Positions 1-9,039 of a stretch of 64,000 bases of DNA are shown here, piece after piece. The position numbers and the translations under genes were made by a program. The notes under the pieces are model-generated. The model was given only the letters and a program-made list of their open reading frames with translations. It was not told where the DNA came from and made no database searches. Source of the stretch: CBDFLS01 sp965249185 (GTDB taxonomy: Bacteria; Chloroflexota; Dehalococcoidia; Lucifugimonadales; Australimonadaceae); assembly GCA_965249185.1 (NCBI GenBank), contig CBDFLS010000002.1, forward strand, positions 1,736,001 through 1,800,000, given 5' to 3'. Each line of letters starts with the position of its first letter. Within the stretch, counting starts at the first letter, position 1.

Positions 1-460
1 AGTCGAGGAACAGCTCGCCCACCGGCACCACCCGCTCGCCGTGGGGCGAGACCAGCCGGGCGCTGGCGCCCAGAGCGAGCAGGCCTGGCAGCGGGTCCTG
101 GGCTGGGTCGGCGTGGGCCAGGCCCCCGCCCACGGTCGCCATGTTGCGGATGCGCACCGTGGCCACCCGGCGATAGACCTCGGCCAGCAGCGGTGCGTGC
201 TGCTGCACCAGCGGGGAGGTCTCCACGTCCCGGTGAGAGGTCAGCGCGCCGATGTGCAGGGCGCCGTCGCGCTGATCGATCCGCGCGAGGCCGGGCACCC
301 GGTGCAGGCTCACCAGCCGGTCGGCCTGGACCAGCGATTGCCTGAGCATGGTCACGAGCGCGGTGCCCCCCGCGATGAGCCGGGCCTGGTCCGCGTGCTG
401 CTCCAGGAGAGCCAGGACTCCCTCAACACTGTCCGGTGCGTCGAAGGTAAAGTCGTGCAT
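1..460 (-). CDS. Molybdenum hydroxylase FAD-binding (medium) subunit, cut by window edge
   Basis: The visible N-terminal 153 residues belong to the FAD-binding medium subunit of xanthine dehydrogenase/CO dehydrogenase-type enzymes, which takes electrons from the 2Fe-2S subunit to FAD. AGGTAL (residues 30-35) and TVGGGLAHADPAQD (about 109-122) are the two FAD-contacting motifs of the family. The gene starts at an ATG 3 bases after the stop of the small-subunit gene, so the two are co-transcribed. The C-terminal half lies beyond position 1. The substrate cannot be told from this subunit. Confidence 0.9.
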   Translation of the reverse strand, partial: MHDFTFDAPDSVEGVLALLEQHADQARLIAGGTALVTMLRQSLVQADRLVSLHRVPGLARIDQRDGALHIGALTSHRDVETSPLVQQHAPLLAEVYRRVATVRIRNMATVGGGLAHADPAQDPLPGLLALGASARLVSPHGERVVPVGELFLD

Positions 461-463
461 ATT

Positions 464-958
464 CTAGCCGGCGGACGCCTTGGCCGCTTTGGCCGCCTCG
501 AGGATGGAGTCGATGATCTGGTAGTAGCCGGTGCAGCGGCAGAGGTTGCCCATCATCCACTCCCGCACCTCCTCCTCGGTTGGGGAGGGGTTGCTGTCGA
601 GCAGCGCCTTGGCCGCCACGAGCTGGCCCGGGGTGCAGATGCCGCACTGGAAGCCGCCGTGGGCTATGAAGCTCTCCTGGATGGGGTGCATCCGCTGGTC
701 CTGGGCAAGCCCCTCAACGGTGGTGATCTGGGCGCCGTCGGCCTGGACGGCCAGGGTGATGCATGACGCCACCATGCGCCCGTTCAACAGCACGGTGCAG
801 ATGCCGCATACGCCCACGCTGCACGCCTCCTTGGTCCCCGTCAGGCCCAGGTCGTAGCGCAGCACGTCCACCAGCGAGCGTCCCGCGGGCACCTCCACCT
901 GGCGGCTCTCGCCGTTGACTTCAAGCTGTATCCGATAGATTGTGTCTTGGGAGGCCAT
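464..958 (-). CDS. Molybdenum hydroxylase 2Fe-2S (small) subunit
   Basis: A 164-residue iron-sulfur subunit with two [2Fe-2S] clusters, carrying electrons from the molybdenum centre to FAD. The plant-type cluster ligands are C46, C51, C54 and C66. The C-terminal four-helix cluster ligands are C105, C108, C140 and C142. Length and spacing are normal for the CoxS/XdhC family. It is first in a minus-strand operon with the FAD subunit, divergent from the large subunit. A candidate promoter (TTGTCA, 17 bp, TACCAT) lies in the 80-bp gap it shares with the large-subunit gene. Confidence 0.95.
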   Translation of the reverse strand: MASQDTIYRIQLEVNGESRQVEVPAGRSLVDVLRYDLGLTGTKEACSVGVCGICTVLLNGRMVASCITLAVQADGAQITTVEGLAQDQRMHPIQESFIAHGGFQCGICTPGQLVAAKALLDSNPSPTEEEVREWMMGNLCRCTGYYQIIDSILEAAKAAKASAG

Positions 959-997
959 CTGCTATCGTGCCCCTGCTCGGAGATGAAAGCTTGACGG

Positions 998-1026
998 ATG
1001 GTATGCCAAATCCGCTCGACTGACAA
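998..1026 (-). promoter_or_regulatory. Candidate promoter for the 2Fe-2S/FAD subunit operon
   Basis: On the minus strand TTGTCA (1026-1021) and TACCAT (1003-998) are separated by 17 bp, about 40 bases before the ATG at 958. It overlaps the ribosome-binding region of the divergent large-subunit gene. No equally good plus-strand promoter was found. Confidence 0.45.
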
Positions 1027-1038
1027 GGTGAGGTGGCA

Positions 1039-3300
1039 ATGACGACGACCTACCGGGTCCTGGGACACTCGACGCCGCGGGTCGATGGCGCGGAGAAGGT
1101 GACGGGCGCGGGGCGCTACACGGGCGATATCAATCTGCCGGGGATGCTCCGGGGCAAGACGCTGCGCAGCCCCTTCCCGCACGCCCGCATCACGCGCATC
1201 GACGCCTCCCGCGCTCGCTCGTTGCCGGGCGTTCACGCGGTGCTGACCGGCGCCGACGTGAAGGGCATTCTCTGTGGCAACGGGTTCATGGACATGCCGG
1301 TGCTGGCCCTCGACCGGGTCCGCTTCGCCGGCGAGCAGGTGGCAGCGGTAGCCGCCGTGGACGATGAGACCGCCCAGCGGGCCCTGGACCTGATAGAGGT
1401 GGAGTATGAGGAGCTGCCCGCTCTCTTCGACCCCGCGGAGGCCATGAAGAAGGGCGCTCAGGTCCTCCATCCTGACCTGGAGAGCTACGACGGCTTGGTC
1501 GAGCCTGGAAGATGGGTGCCCGGCGATGGCATCTCTCAGCCGCGGCCGAAGGACTCCAACGTCTTCATCCACAACGCCTATGGGAAGGGAGACCCCGATG
1601 CCGGGTTCGCCCAGGCGGACGTGATCATCGAGAATACCTTCACCACGCATCGGGTGCATCAGGGATACCTGGAGCCCCACGCCTGCGTGGTCTGGATTGA
1701 TGACGATGACCGGGTGCAGGTCTGGTCGGCGGACAAGGGCCCCCACTGGCTGAAGCAGCACCTGGCGTACGCGGCGGGCATCCCGGACGAGCGCATTCGC
1801 CTGAACCCGGTGCTCATCGGCGGCGACTTCGGGGGCAAGGGCTCGCCCATGGACGCGCCTCTCTGCTACTTCCTGGCGCTCCACAGCAAGCGGCCGGTGC
1901 GGATGGTCCGTAACTACGTGGAGGAGTTCGGCGCCTCGTGTCCGCGACATCCGGCGATGGTGCGCCTGAAGTCGGGCGTCATGCGCGACGGCACCATGGT
2001 AGCCCTCAAGGCGGAGATCACCTTCGACGGCGGCGCCTACGCCGGGCACAAGCACGCGGGCTATCTGCCCAGCGCCTATCACATCGCCGCCGTCTACCAC
2101 ATCCTCCACGCCCGGTTGGACACCTACATGGTCTATACCAATAACGTGCCGGGCGGCATCATGCGGGGCCCTGGCGAAGCGCAGGCGCTCTTCGCCATGG
2201 AGTGTCACGTGGACATGATCGCGCGACAGCTCGGCATGTCCCCCGTGGAGTTTCGCCTGAAGAACCTGGTCAAAGAGGGGCAGCAGGTCTCCCTGGGGCA
2301 GGAGTACAACGAGATCAGGGCCAGGGAGGCGCTGGAGGCGGCCATAGAGGCCTCGGGCTACCACGACCCCAAGCCGCCTAACGTGGGCCGGGGCATCGCC
2401 ATCGGCGAGCGGACGCCCGGGTGGGGCACCACCCACGCCGCCGTGACGCTGAACCCGGACGGCTCCGTGGTGCTGAACACCTCCGTGTTCGACCAGGGCA
2501 CCGGGACCTACACTACCATTCAGCAGATCGTGGCGGAGGAGCTGGGACTCACCCCCGACGAGGTGCGGGTCGAGGTGTGGGATACGGATTCCACGGGGTT
2601 CGACAGCGGGATGGGGGCCAGCAAGACCACGCGGCTTGTGAGCCAGGCGACCTATCGCGCGGCCCAGGAGGCGGTCCAGGAGATGTGGGCTCTGGCGGCG
2701 GAGCTCCTCGGCTGGCCGGCCGAGCGGACCGCTCTGGACGGCCACCAGTTCCTCAACCAGGAGACCGGCGAGCGCCGGCCCTGGGCCGAGCTGCTGGCCG
2801 GCGTGGACAGGTCCGTCACCGGCCGCGCCTCCCAGAAGGACACGCTCCGTTCGCCTATCACCTCCTTCCACGCTCAGGTGGCCGAGGTCTCCGTTGACCC
2901 GGAGACCGGCGAGGTGAAGCTCCTGTGTCTTACCACGGCCCACGACGTGGGAAGGGTGCTCAACCCCATGGGCCACCAGGGCCAGATCAACGGCTCGGTG
3001 ATGCAGGGCATCGGCTTCACGCTCATGGAGGACCTGCCGGCCGAGGAGGGCCGTGTCACAACCCTCTCCTTCGCCGACTACAAGATGCCCACCATGAAAG
3101 ATATTCCGGAGCTGCGGACGGTGCTGCTGGAGTCGGAGAGCGGTCTTGGCCCCTACAAGATCAAAGGGATCGGTGAGAACCCGATCAGCACCGTGGCGCC
3201 GGCCATCGTCAACGCTGTTGACGACGCCGTGGGCGTCCGCATCATGGACACGCCGGTCACCCCCGAGAAGGTCTATCGAGCGCTGCACGCCCAGGAGTAG
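1039..3300 (+). CDS. Molybdenum hydroxylase large (molybdopterin-binding) subunit
   Basis: The 753-residue catalytic subunit of a xanthine dehydrogenase/aldehyde oxidoreductase-type hydroxylase, expected to hydroxylate a heterocycle or aldehyde with water as oxygen donor. GGDFGGKG (about 261-268) is a molybdopterin-contact motif. KGIGE places the catalytic glutamate near residue 713. The AYxCSFR active-site loop of form I CO dehydrogenase is absent; the equivalent stretch reads GGIMRGPGEAQ, so CO oxidation is unlikely. ATG 1039 is preferred because AAGGTGAGG lies 5 bases upstream; a GTG at 1033 would add two residues. It is divergent from its partner subunits, which is less common than a single operon. 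Confidence 0.92.
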   Translation: MTTTYRVLGHSTPRVDGAEKVTGAGRYTGDINLPGMLRGKTLRSPFPHARITRIDASRARSLPGVHAVLTGADVKGILCGNGFMDMPVLALDRVRFAGEQVAAVAAVDDETAQRALDLIEVEYEELPALFDPAEAMKKGAQVLHPDLESYDGLVEPGRWVPGDGISQPRPKDSNVFIHNAYGKGDPDAGFAQADVIIENTFTTHRVHQGYLEPHACVVWIDDDDRVQVWSADKGPHWLKQHLAYAAGIPDERIRLNPVLIGGDFGGKGSPMDAPLCYFLALHSKRPVRMVRNYVEEFGASCPRHPAMVRLKSGVMRDGTMVALKAEITFDGGAYAGHKHAGYLPSAYHIAAVYHILHARLDTYMVYTNNVPGGIMRGPGEAQALFAMECHVDMIARQLGMSPVEFRLKNLVKEGQQVSLGQEYNEIRAREALEAAIEASGYHDPKPPNVGRGIAIGERTPGWGTTHAAVTLNPDGSVVLNTSVFDQGTGTYTTIQQIVAEELGLTPDEVRVEVWDTDSTGFDSGMGASKTTRLVSQATYRAAQEAVQEMWALAAELLGWPAERTALDGHQFLNQETGERRPWAELLAGVDRSVTGRASQKDTLRSPITSFHAQVAEVSVDPETGEVKLLCLTTAHDVGRVLNPMGHQGQINGSVMQGIGFTLMEDLPAEEGRVTTLSFADYKMPTMKDIPELRTVLLESESGLGPYKIKGIGENPISTVAPAIVNAVDDAVGVRIMDTPVTPEKVYRALHAQE

Positions 3301-3325
3301 GCGGCGCCCATCATCGAGCCCCGCC

Positions 3326-4762
3326 ATGCCCAGACTTGTAACGGCGCTCTTTCCACTGTTGCTGCTGCTCGCTGCGTGTAATCAGCCGGGCCCCACGCCG
3401 TCCGCGACTCCGGACCCCACGTCCACGCCGGCCGCAACCGCCACTCCAACGTCCACTCCTCTCCCCGCGCCTGCGCCGACCCCTACCGCCGCTCTCGTTC
3501 CCACGTCAACGGCTGCTCCGGCCGCGACGCCACCGCCGGCCCTTATCCCCACGCCCACGCCCACCACTACCCCTACCTCCACCCCTACGCCGGCGCCCAC
3601 TCCGCGGCCTGTTGAGGAGACGATGGCCGAGGCGGGCCCGTCAGTCGTCAGGGTGGAAGCGGGCTCGGGCTGGGGCACCGGCGTGGTGGTCCGCGACGAT
3701 GGGTACATTCTCACCGCATGGGATGTCGTGGATGGCGCTTCGGAGGTCCGCGTGCGCTTTCCCGACGGCGCCGTCCTGCCCGCTGAGCTGAGGGGCAGAG
3801 ACCTGGGCAGGGGACTGGCCGTGCTGGCGGTGGACATGTCGGGCCTCCCCGCGCTGGCGGTGGGCGGCGCAGGTCCCCTGGCGCCGGGGGACCCGGTCAT
3901 CAAGCTGGGCTACGGCGTCCGGTCCGCGACCGTTCCCGCCGCTTCCACGGGCGCCGTTTCCGCCCTCCATGCCCGGAAGCGCTTTGACCCGGCGTTCATC
4001 GAGACGGACATCGCCAGCGGTCCCGGCGACAGCGGAAGCCCGCTGCTCGATGGACGCGGCAGGCTCGCGGGCGTGGTGGTCGCGGGGGGAGTGGCGCCGG
4101 CTGTCGAAGGCGCCGGCTTCGCGGTGGAGCTGGACGTCGGCGCGGAGTGGCTGGACCGCATGCTCGGCGGCGAAACGATATGCCAGCCGCCCCCGCGAGT
4201 CATGGAGGATGTCAATAGCTATCGCGATGCCGATTTCCCGTGGTCGGTAAGTCTCCCCCTCGGGTTCAAGTTCATCGACCTCGTCGCCGAACCCATCGGC
4301 ATCTACAATTTCTACGACTTTGCTCCCGCCATCACGGCCTCCTTCTACCCCAAAGACCCGCGGGCGGGCCCGTCGGGCAGGTTTGCCCTGCCGGTGTCTG
4401 TATTCGTGAACGATCCCATGCCCAACCCATCCGGCGGCAACGCTCGCGGCTTTCTTATCGCGACCGCCGCGGAGCTAAACGAGGGGCCCAGGAACGTGCG
4501 GTTCCTTACGGAGCCCCGCAAGGTTTGCGTGGGTCCGAACCGGGATGCGTACGAGGTCGAGGTGTTGTGGACCGAGTTCGCCCCCAGGCTAGGGCCGGAC
4601 TACGAAATAGGGGGTTTCGACTACATCTCGCGGGTGCGCTGGCTCGCCGTCGAGTCGGGAGCGGGTATCTATCTGATGCAAGGCGTGGCCTGGCCGGAGC
4701 AGTTCAGCTCCCGGGAGACGCATATCGATACCGTCCTGTATTCGTTTCGGACCACGGAATGA
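3326..4762 (+). CDS. Lipoprotein with catalytically degenerate HtrA-like trypsin domain
   Basis: A 478-residue predicted surface lipoprotein. A signal peptide ends in lipobox LAAC (Cys18), followed by a Thr/Pro/Ala linker (about 20-95) and a trypsin-fold domain (about 96-260) that aligns by eye with HtrA/DegP. The serine motif GDSGSP is intact (S236). The motif that normally holds the catalytic His reads TAWDVV (Asp133), and the position of the catalytic Asp is Gly163 in RGLAVL. Two of three triad residues are therefore missing. About 200 C-terminal residues are unassigned; no PDZ domain is evident. The start follows the large-subunit stop by 25 bases. It may be a binding pseudoprotease. Confidence 0.8.
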   Translation: MPRLVTALFPLLLLLAACNQPGPTPSATPDPTSTPAATATPTSTPLPAPAPTPTAALVPTSTAAPAATPPPALIPTPTPTTTPTSTPTPAPTPRPVEETMAEAGPSVVRVEAGSGWGTGVVVRDDGYILTAWDVVDGASEVRVRFPDGAVLPAELRGRDLGRGLAVLAVDMSGLPALAVGGAGPLAPGDPVIKLGYGVRSATVPAASTGAVSALHARKRFDPAFIETDIASGPGDSGSPLLDGRGRLAGVVVAGGVAPAVEGAGFAVELDVGAEWLDRMLGGETICQPPPRVMEDVNSYRDADFPWSVSLPLGFKFIDLVAEPIGIYNFYDFAPAITASFYPKDPRAGPSGRFALPVSVFVNDPMPNPSGGNARGFLIATAAELNEGPRNVRFLTEPRKVCVGPNRDAYEVEVLWTEFAPRLGPDYEIGGFDYISRVRWLAVESGAGIYLMQGVAWPEQFSSRETHIDTVLYSFRTTE

Positions 4763-4795
4763 TGTAGGTTAAACTGAGGTGGAGCCAGTAGATGG

Positions 4796-4871
4796 GGCCC
4801 GGTAGCTCAATTGGCAGAGCGTCGGACTTTTAATCCGTGCGTTGTGGGTTCGAGTCCCACCCGGGTCACCA
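4796..4871 (+). tRNA. tRNA-Lys (UUU anticodon)
   Basis: The 76-base cloverleaf has acceptor arms GGCCCGG and CCGGGTC with one G-U pair, a D arm with TAGCTCAATTGGCAGAGC, an anticodon loop CTTTTAA giving UUU, and a T arm GTGGG-TTCGAGT-CCCAC. The CCA end is encoded (4869-4871). Confidence 0.95.
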
Positions 4872-4964
4872 GCCCTTACCGCCGCCGGTCAGTTCGCGTG
4901 ATCTCAGACTGACTTACGTGCGCTCGTAAGCTGCCGCTCGCGTGGCCGCTTCGACATAGCGAAA

Positions 4965-4989
4965 GGGCCCGCCATGTAAGCTCGGGCCC
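4965..4989 (-). terminator. Hairpin terminator after the amidohydrolase operon
   Basis: GGGCCCG and CGGGCCC form a 7-bp GC stem with an 11-base loop, followed on the minus strand by TTTC. It lies 37 bases past the stop of the gene ending at 5026. The U-tract is short, so efficiency is uncertain. Confidence 0.55.
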
Positions 4990-5025
4990 CCTTCGTGCTT
5001 GGTCGTGGATGAGTCTGCTGGCGGA

Positions 5026-6294
5026 CTAGTCCCCGGCGGCCGCCGGCTGCGGCGCCTTCTTGGGAAGCGGCAGGCCGTAGAAGCGGGCCACGTTGTCCAC
5101 CAGCATCTTGTGCTTGGTGTCCATGCGAAGGTCCTCCCTCGCCATGAGTTTGCCGATGGGGTTGGCCACCCTATGGCCGTGGGGGATGTCCGAGGCGAAG
5201 AGCAGAAAGTCGTCGCCGTACCGCTCCGCCACGAAGGGCAACTGGTCCTCGTCCACCTCACAATTCACGAAGACCTGGCCGCGTCGGATGTATTGCTCCG
5301 GCAGGAGCTCGGAGGTGTAGGCGCTGGGCCTCATCATGGCGGAGCCTCCGATGGAAGCCTCGGGCATGTTGACCTCGCGCTTGGCGCCGGTGGTGCGCGA
5401 CTCGTCCCTGCCGCTGTTCTCGGCGATGCGCTGGACCAGGTAGTCCACCCAGCGGGCGCCGTTCTCCATGAAGCCGACGCGCAGATTGGGATAGCGGTCC
5501 AGCAGGCCGGAGCGCATGATGGTGTGGAACCCGATGAGCTGGCTGAAGACGAAGGAGATGGTGACGCAGTCGAAGATGGTGTTGAAGAGGTTGTCCAGGG
5601 CGGGGCAGGGGAATCCCGGGTGGACCGCCACCGGCATGTCCAGCTCCGCCACGGTCCTCCAGATGGGCTCCATGGTGGGGTCGTCCAAGTGCTTATCGCC
5701 CACGGCGCCCAGTAGCATCAGGCCCGCAGAGCCCATATCCTTCGTGCGGCGTATCTCGCGGACCGACTCCTGGATGTCGTTGGGGTCGATGACCGTGACC
5801 CACTTCAGCCGGGTGGGGTCCTCGCTACTCATGTCGGCGACCCAGTCGTTGTACGACCGCGCCACGGCGCAGCCGATCTTCGGGTCGTTGGCGATGGGCC
5901 AGGTGAGCAGCACGGAGGGGAAGTTCACCTCCACGGCCACGTCTTCTCGGTCCATCTGCTCCAGGCGTGCCCTTCCCGAGCGCAGCTCGGCGGACTCGAT
6001 GGTGTCGGTGTGCCCCTTCTCGGCGGCGGCCGCGATGATCCGCTGCCACGCGGGCGACACCTTGCCGTTTCTGGACACCGGTCCGCCGCTGAGCGCGACG
6101 CCCGGGCCGGTCATGCGTGGGTGGGCGAGGGAATCGATGATAAAGGAGAGGTTGCCCAGCTCGTCGGTCTCGATGAGCACCGGCCTGCGGTCCCGGAAGG
6201 CGGGGTCCCAGTACTTCTCGGACCAGGTGACCTCCGATTCCTCAACGTGGCTGTCGCAGTCGAAGGCCTTGATGGTGCCGTTCACATCGCTCAT
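5026..6294 (-). CDS. Amidohydrolase-family (COG2159) metal-dependent hydrolase/decarboxylase, paralogue 1
   Basis: A 422-residue TIM-barrel protein of the amidohydrolase 2 family, which includes aminocarboxymuconate semialdehyde decarboxylase and resorcylate or carboxyvanillate decarboxylases. The N-terminal metal site reads DCDSHVEE (residues 12-19), so the first His of HxH is Asp, as in many COG2159 members. AVHPGF supplies the next His and FASDIPHGHR the C-terminal Asp. It is last in an apparent operon behind two Rieske oxygenases, with gaps of 38 and 46 bases, so it probably acts on their product. Hydrolysis or decarboxylation are both possible. Four paralogues occur in this window. Confidence 0.85.
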   Translation of the reverse strand: MSDVNGTIKAFDCDSHVEESEVTWSEKYWDPAFRDRRPVLIETDELGNLSFIIDSLAHPRMTGPGVALSGGPVSRNGKVSPAWQRIIAAAAEKGHTDTIESAELRSGRARLEQMDREDVAVEVNFPSVLLTWPIANDPKIGCAVARSYNDWVADMSSEDPTRLKWVTVIDPNDIQESVREIRRTKDMGSAGLMLLGAVGDKHLDDPTMEPIWRTVAELDMPVAVHPGFPCPALDNLFNTIFDCVTISFVFSQLIGFHTIMRSGLLDRYPNLRVGFMENGARWVDYLVQRIAENSGRDESRTTGAKREVNMPEASIGGSAMMRPSAYTSELLPEQYIRRGQVFVNCEVDEDQLPFVAERYGDDFLLFASDIPHGHRVANPIGKLMAREDLRMDTKHKMLVDNVARFYGLPLPKKAPQPAAAGD

Positions 6295-6332
6295 GGACTC
6301 TGCCTCCGTCCTCTAAAAGCGTCAGTGGGCGC

Positions 6333-7646
6333 TTAGACCGCGGTCGATTCCTCCGCCACCTTGATCGGGTTGGCGAGCAACTCCCCGGTCTTGGCCCTTC
6401 CGAAGGGCGCGTTGCGTCCGCCGTAGTGCTTGGTCACCACGAGCCGGCGCCACTGGACCACCTCTTGGTCCGTGGGCGAGAGCGTCTCCGGCCAGTCCCA
6501 CCGTTGGCCCGGCATCACACTGCCGTCCTGGGCCGAGAAGCCGTACTCCGCTACCCACCGGTAGATGGTCCAGTAGAGGGCCCACTGCACCCCACGCACC
6601 AGGAAGTTGGCGGGTCGTGTGTAGTGGTAGTACCAGACGCGCGTCCGCTTCTCCTCCACGGGGATCACCTGGCGGGTCATCCTGCCGAAGAAGCCGCCGC
6701 CGCCGAAGCGGAAGAAGCGGCGCCAGAGACCGGATTTCTGTGGGCCGCCTGTCCGGTACATGCCGGGCAGGTGGTGGCCGGAGCCCCACCAGCCGTCCGG
6801 GTTGGACGCGGGCGGGTCCACGCGGGTGATGGAGAAGAAGGGAGCGAAGAGCCAGGCCCACCACCGCCGGAGCCGGTGCTTGGGCCACTTCCAGCCGCTG
6901 GGGTAGCGGTCCTGAGATGGCAGCTTGCCGGAGGGCCTGGAGGCGTAGTTGAACCCGTTCCCCAGGAAGAGCGGCTTCGTGGTCTCTATCGTGGCCCGCG
7001 GACGCATGCCGGGCGCGGCCAGCATCGCCGAGATATCGTCCCGGTGCAGGTAGTTCACGTGAGAGTCCAGGGAGTTCTCCAGCGCCTGGCACCAGATCGT
7101 GTCCCAGTGGATACGGTCGTTGAAGTACATGGCCGCCTTGGGGTCGAAGAACTCCTCGGGAACGTCCTCCTCGATGGGCGCCGGCTCGGTGTCGCCGATC
7201 CAGGCGAAGACCAGGCCCTTCAGCTCCCGCGTGGGGAAGACATACGCTTCGGTGCCGGGCTTGCCGCAGATCTTGGAATCGGGGCCCTCGCTCAGCACCG
7301 CCACGTTCTTGCCGTGCTCATCGAAGGTCCAGCCGTGGTAGGGGCAGGTGACCGTGCCCTTCCAGTGGCAGGTGCCCTCGGAGGGCCGCGCGCCCCGGTG
7401 GGGGCAGACGTCGCGGATGGCCACGATCTGGCCCTGGGAGCCACGGTAGACGCAGAGCTCCTCGCCCAGCATCCGTACCTGAACGGGGTGGCGCTTGGGG
7501 ACGCTGCGCTTGGTAATGACGGGGTACCAGTAGTTGCGCAGGCCCAGCTTCGGGATCAGATGCCGGATGTCGCCGGCCAGGTCAGGGATCTTGCCGACCG
7601 GCGGCTGGCTGGGGGTCACGTCTCTGTGTTCGACGGCCTTTACCAT
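6333..7646 (-). CDS. Rieske non-heme iron oxygenase, catalytic subunit, paralogue 1
   Basis: A 437-residue ring-hydroxylating or O-demethylating oxygenase alpha subunit. The Rieske [2Fe-2S] ligands are C81, H83, C101 and H104. The mononuclear iron site is ENSLDSHVNYLH (D194, H196, H201). A conserved SPTDQE near the C-terminus is shared with the other copies and may hold the carboxylate ligand. Residues about 81-140 are nearly identical to the paralogues starting at 9039 and 56400, while the C-terminal catalytic half differs. No ferredoxin or reductase gene is nearby, so the electron donor is unknown. It is the middle gene of the 9039-5026 cluster. Confidence 0.92.
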   Translation of the reverse strand: MVKAVEHRDVTPSQPPVGKIPDLAGDIRHLIPKLGLRNYWYPVITKRSVPKRHPVQVRMLGEELCVYRGSQGQIVAIRDVCPHRGARPSEGTCHWKGTVTCPYHGWTFDEHGKNVAVLSEGPDSKICGKPGTEAYVFPTRELKGLVFAWIGDTEPAPIEEDVPEEFFDPKAAMYFNDRIHWDTIWCQALENSLDSHVNYLHRDDISAMLAAPGMRPRATIETTKPLFLGNGFNYASRPSGKLPSQDRYPSGWKWPKHRLRRWWAWLFAPFFSITRVDPPASNPDGWWGSGHHLPGMYRTGGPQKSGLWRRFFRFGGGGFFGRMTRQVIPVEEKRTRVWYYHYTRPANFLVRGVQWALYWTIYRWVAEYGFSAQDGSVMPGQRWDWPETLSPTDQEVVQWRRLVVTKHYGGRNAPFGRAKTGELLANPIKVAEESTAV

Positions 7647-7692
7647 GACATACTCCTCATTGTGTCGCGCTCCGTTGGGGGCCTCAAGTCGT

Positions 7693-9039
7693 CTACGTGG
7701 GCAACTTGGTGCTTTCGATGACCTCTTCCGTTTCCTGGGACTCGGTTACGTTCTCCACCGTGGGCCCGGCGCCAGCCACCTTACCATACGAGTAGGGTGC
7801 GTTGCGCCCGCCGTAGTGCTTGGTGATGACCAGCTTCCGCCACAGATTGATCTCCTGGTCCGTGGGCGAGAAGGTCTCCACCCGGTCCCATGGCTGGTTC
7901 GGCATGACGCTGCCGTCCTGGGCAGAGAAATTGTACTCGGCGAGATAGCGGTACGCTATCCGGTACAGGAGCCATTGCCACGCCGCCTCCAGCTTGTTCC
8001 GGGGCCTGGTGTAGTGGAAGTACCAGAGGCGCGACTTTTTCTCAGCCACCGCTACGGGCCAGCGGGTCAGGATGCCGAACAGGCCGCCGCCGCCGAAGCG
8101 GAACCGCCGTCCACCCCCCGAGCCCGCGCCTCCGGTGCGCAGCACCCCCGGCAGGCTGTGGGTGAACCCGCCCCACCGCTCCGGGTCCTTGACCGGCGGT
8201 GCGGTTATGCGGGTGAGCGAGGTGATGGGCACGAAGAGCCAGGCCCACCACCGGCGGAAGCGGTGCTTTGGCCACTTCCAGCCGTTGGGGTATATGTCCT
8301 GCACGGGCTGTTTGTCCGCCGGCGCGGTGACATCGCGGAACCCGTTGCCCATCCACGTGGGGCGGAAGAGCCGGCCGTGGCCCGTCCTGCGCGGGCCGTA
8401 CTTCGTGGTGGCGAAAAGCGCCTGGAGGTGGTCCCGGTGCAGGTAGTTGGCGTGGGAGTCGAAGGAGTTCTCCAATGCCTGGCACCAATTGACGTTCCAG
8501 TGGATGGTGTCGTTGGCGAAGATGCGGGCGGCGGGGTCGAAGAAGTCCCCCGGCACGTCCTCCTCGATGGGCGCCGGCTCGGTGTCCCCGATCCAGATGA
8601 AGACCACGCCCTTCAGCTCCTGCGTGGGGAAGACATACGCCTCGGTGCCGGGCTTGCCGCAGATCTTGGAGTCCGGGCCCTCGCTGAGCACCGCCACGTT
8701 CTTGCCGTGCTCGTCGAAGGTCCAGCCGTGGTAGGGGCAGGTGACCGTGCCCTTCCAGTGGCAGGTGCCCTCGGAGGGCCTGGCGCCCCGGTGGGGGCAG
8801 ATATCGCGGATGGCCACGGCCTGGCCTTGGGAGCCCCGGAAGAAGCAGACCTCCTCGCCGAGCATCCTGACCTGAACGGGGTGGCGCTTGGGGATTTTGC
8901 GCTTGGGAATGCCCGGGTACCAGTAGTTGCGCAGGCCCAGCCGAGGGAGCAGATAGCGGATGTCGCCGGTCATGTCCGGGATTACGCCGGTCGCCCCGTT
9001 GGTTGCGGACTCAAGTTTTGTTTCCGAAGCCTTTACCAT
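7693..9039 (-). CDS. Rieske non-heme iron oxygenase, catalytic subunit, paralogue 2
   Basis: A 448-residue oxygenase. Rieske ligands are C81, H83, C101, H104; iron-site residues D194, H196 and H201 lie in ENSFDSHANYLH. It is the first gene of the Rieske-Rieske-amidohydrolase cluster. AGGAGG-like sequence precedes its ATG. It is closest by eye to the copy at 56400. The substrate is unknown. The pair of adjacent Rieske genes probably arose by tandem duplication followed by divergence of the substrate-binding half. Confidence 0.92.
   Translation of the reverse strand: MVKASETKLESATNGATGVIPDMTGDIRYLLPRLGLRNYWYPGIPKRKIPKRHPVQVRMLGEEVCFFRGSQGQAVAIRDICPHRGARPSEGTCHWKGTVTCPYHGWTFDEHGKNVAVLSEGPDSKICGKPGTEAYVFPTQELKGVVFIWIGDTEPAPIEEDVPGDFFDPAARIFANDTIHWNVNWCQALENSFDSHANYLHRDHLQALFATTKYGPRRTGHGRLFRPTWMGNGFRDVTAPADKQPVQDIYPNGWKWPKHRFRRWWAWLFVPITSLTRITAPPVKDPERWGGFTHSLPGVLRTGGAGSGGGRRFRFGGGGLFGILTRWPVAVAEKKSRLWYFHYTRPRNKLEAAWQWLLYRIAYRYLAEYNFSAQDGSVMPNQPWDRVETFSPTDQEINLWRKLVITKHYGGRNAPYSYGKVAGAGPTVENVTESQETEEVIESTKLPT

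Noticed and set aside
1039..3300. Carbon monoxide dehydrogenase form I
   Set aside because: The AYxCSFR active-site loop is missing. General Mo-hydroxylase is the safer call.
841..3327. An 828-codon minus-strand open frame opposite the Mo-hydroxylase large subunit
   Set aside because: Shadow of a gene with clear family motifs. The same applies to long frames at 33609-33960, 43137-44807, 48049-49785 and 23974-25842.
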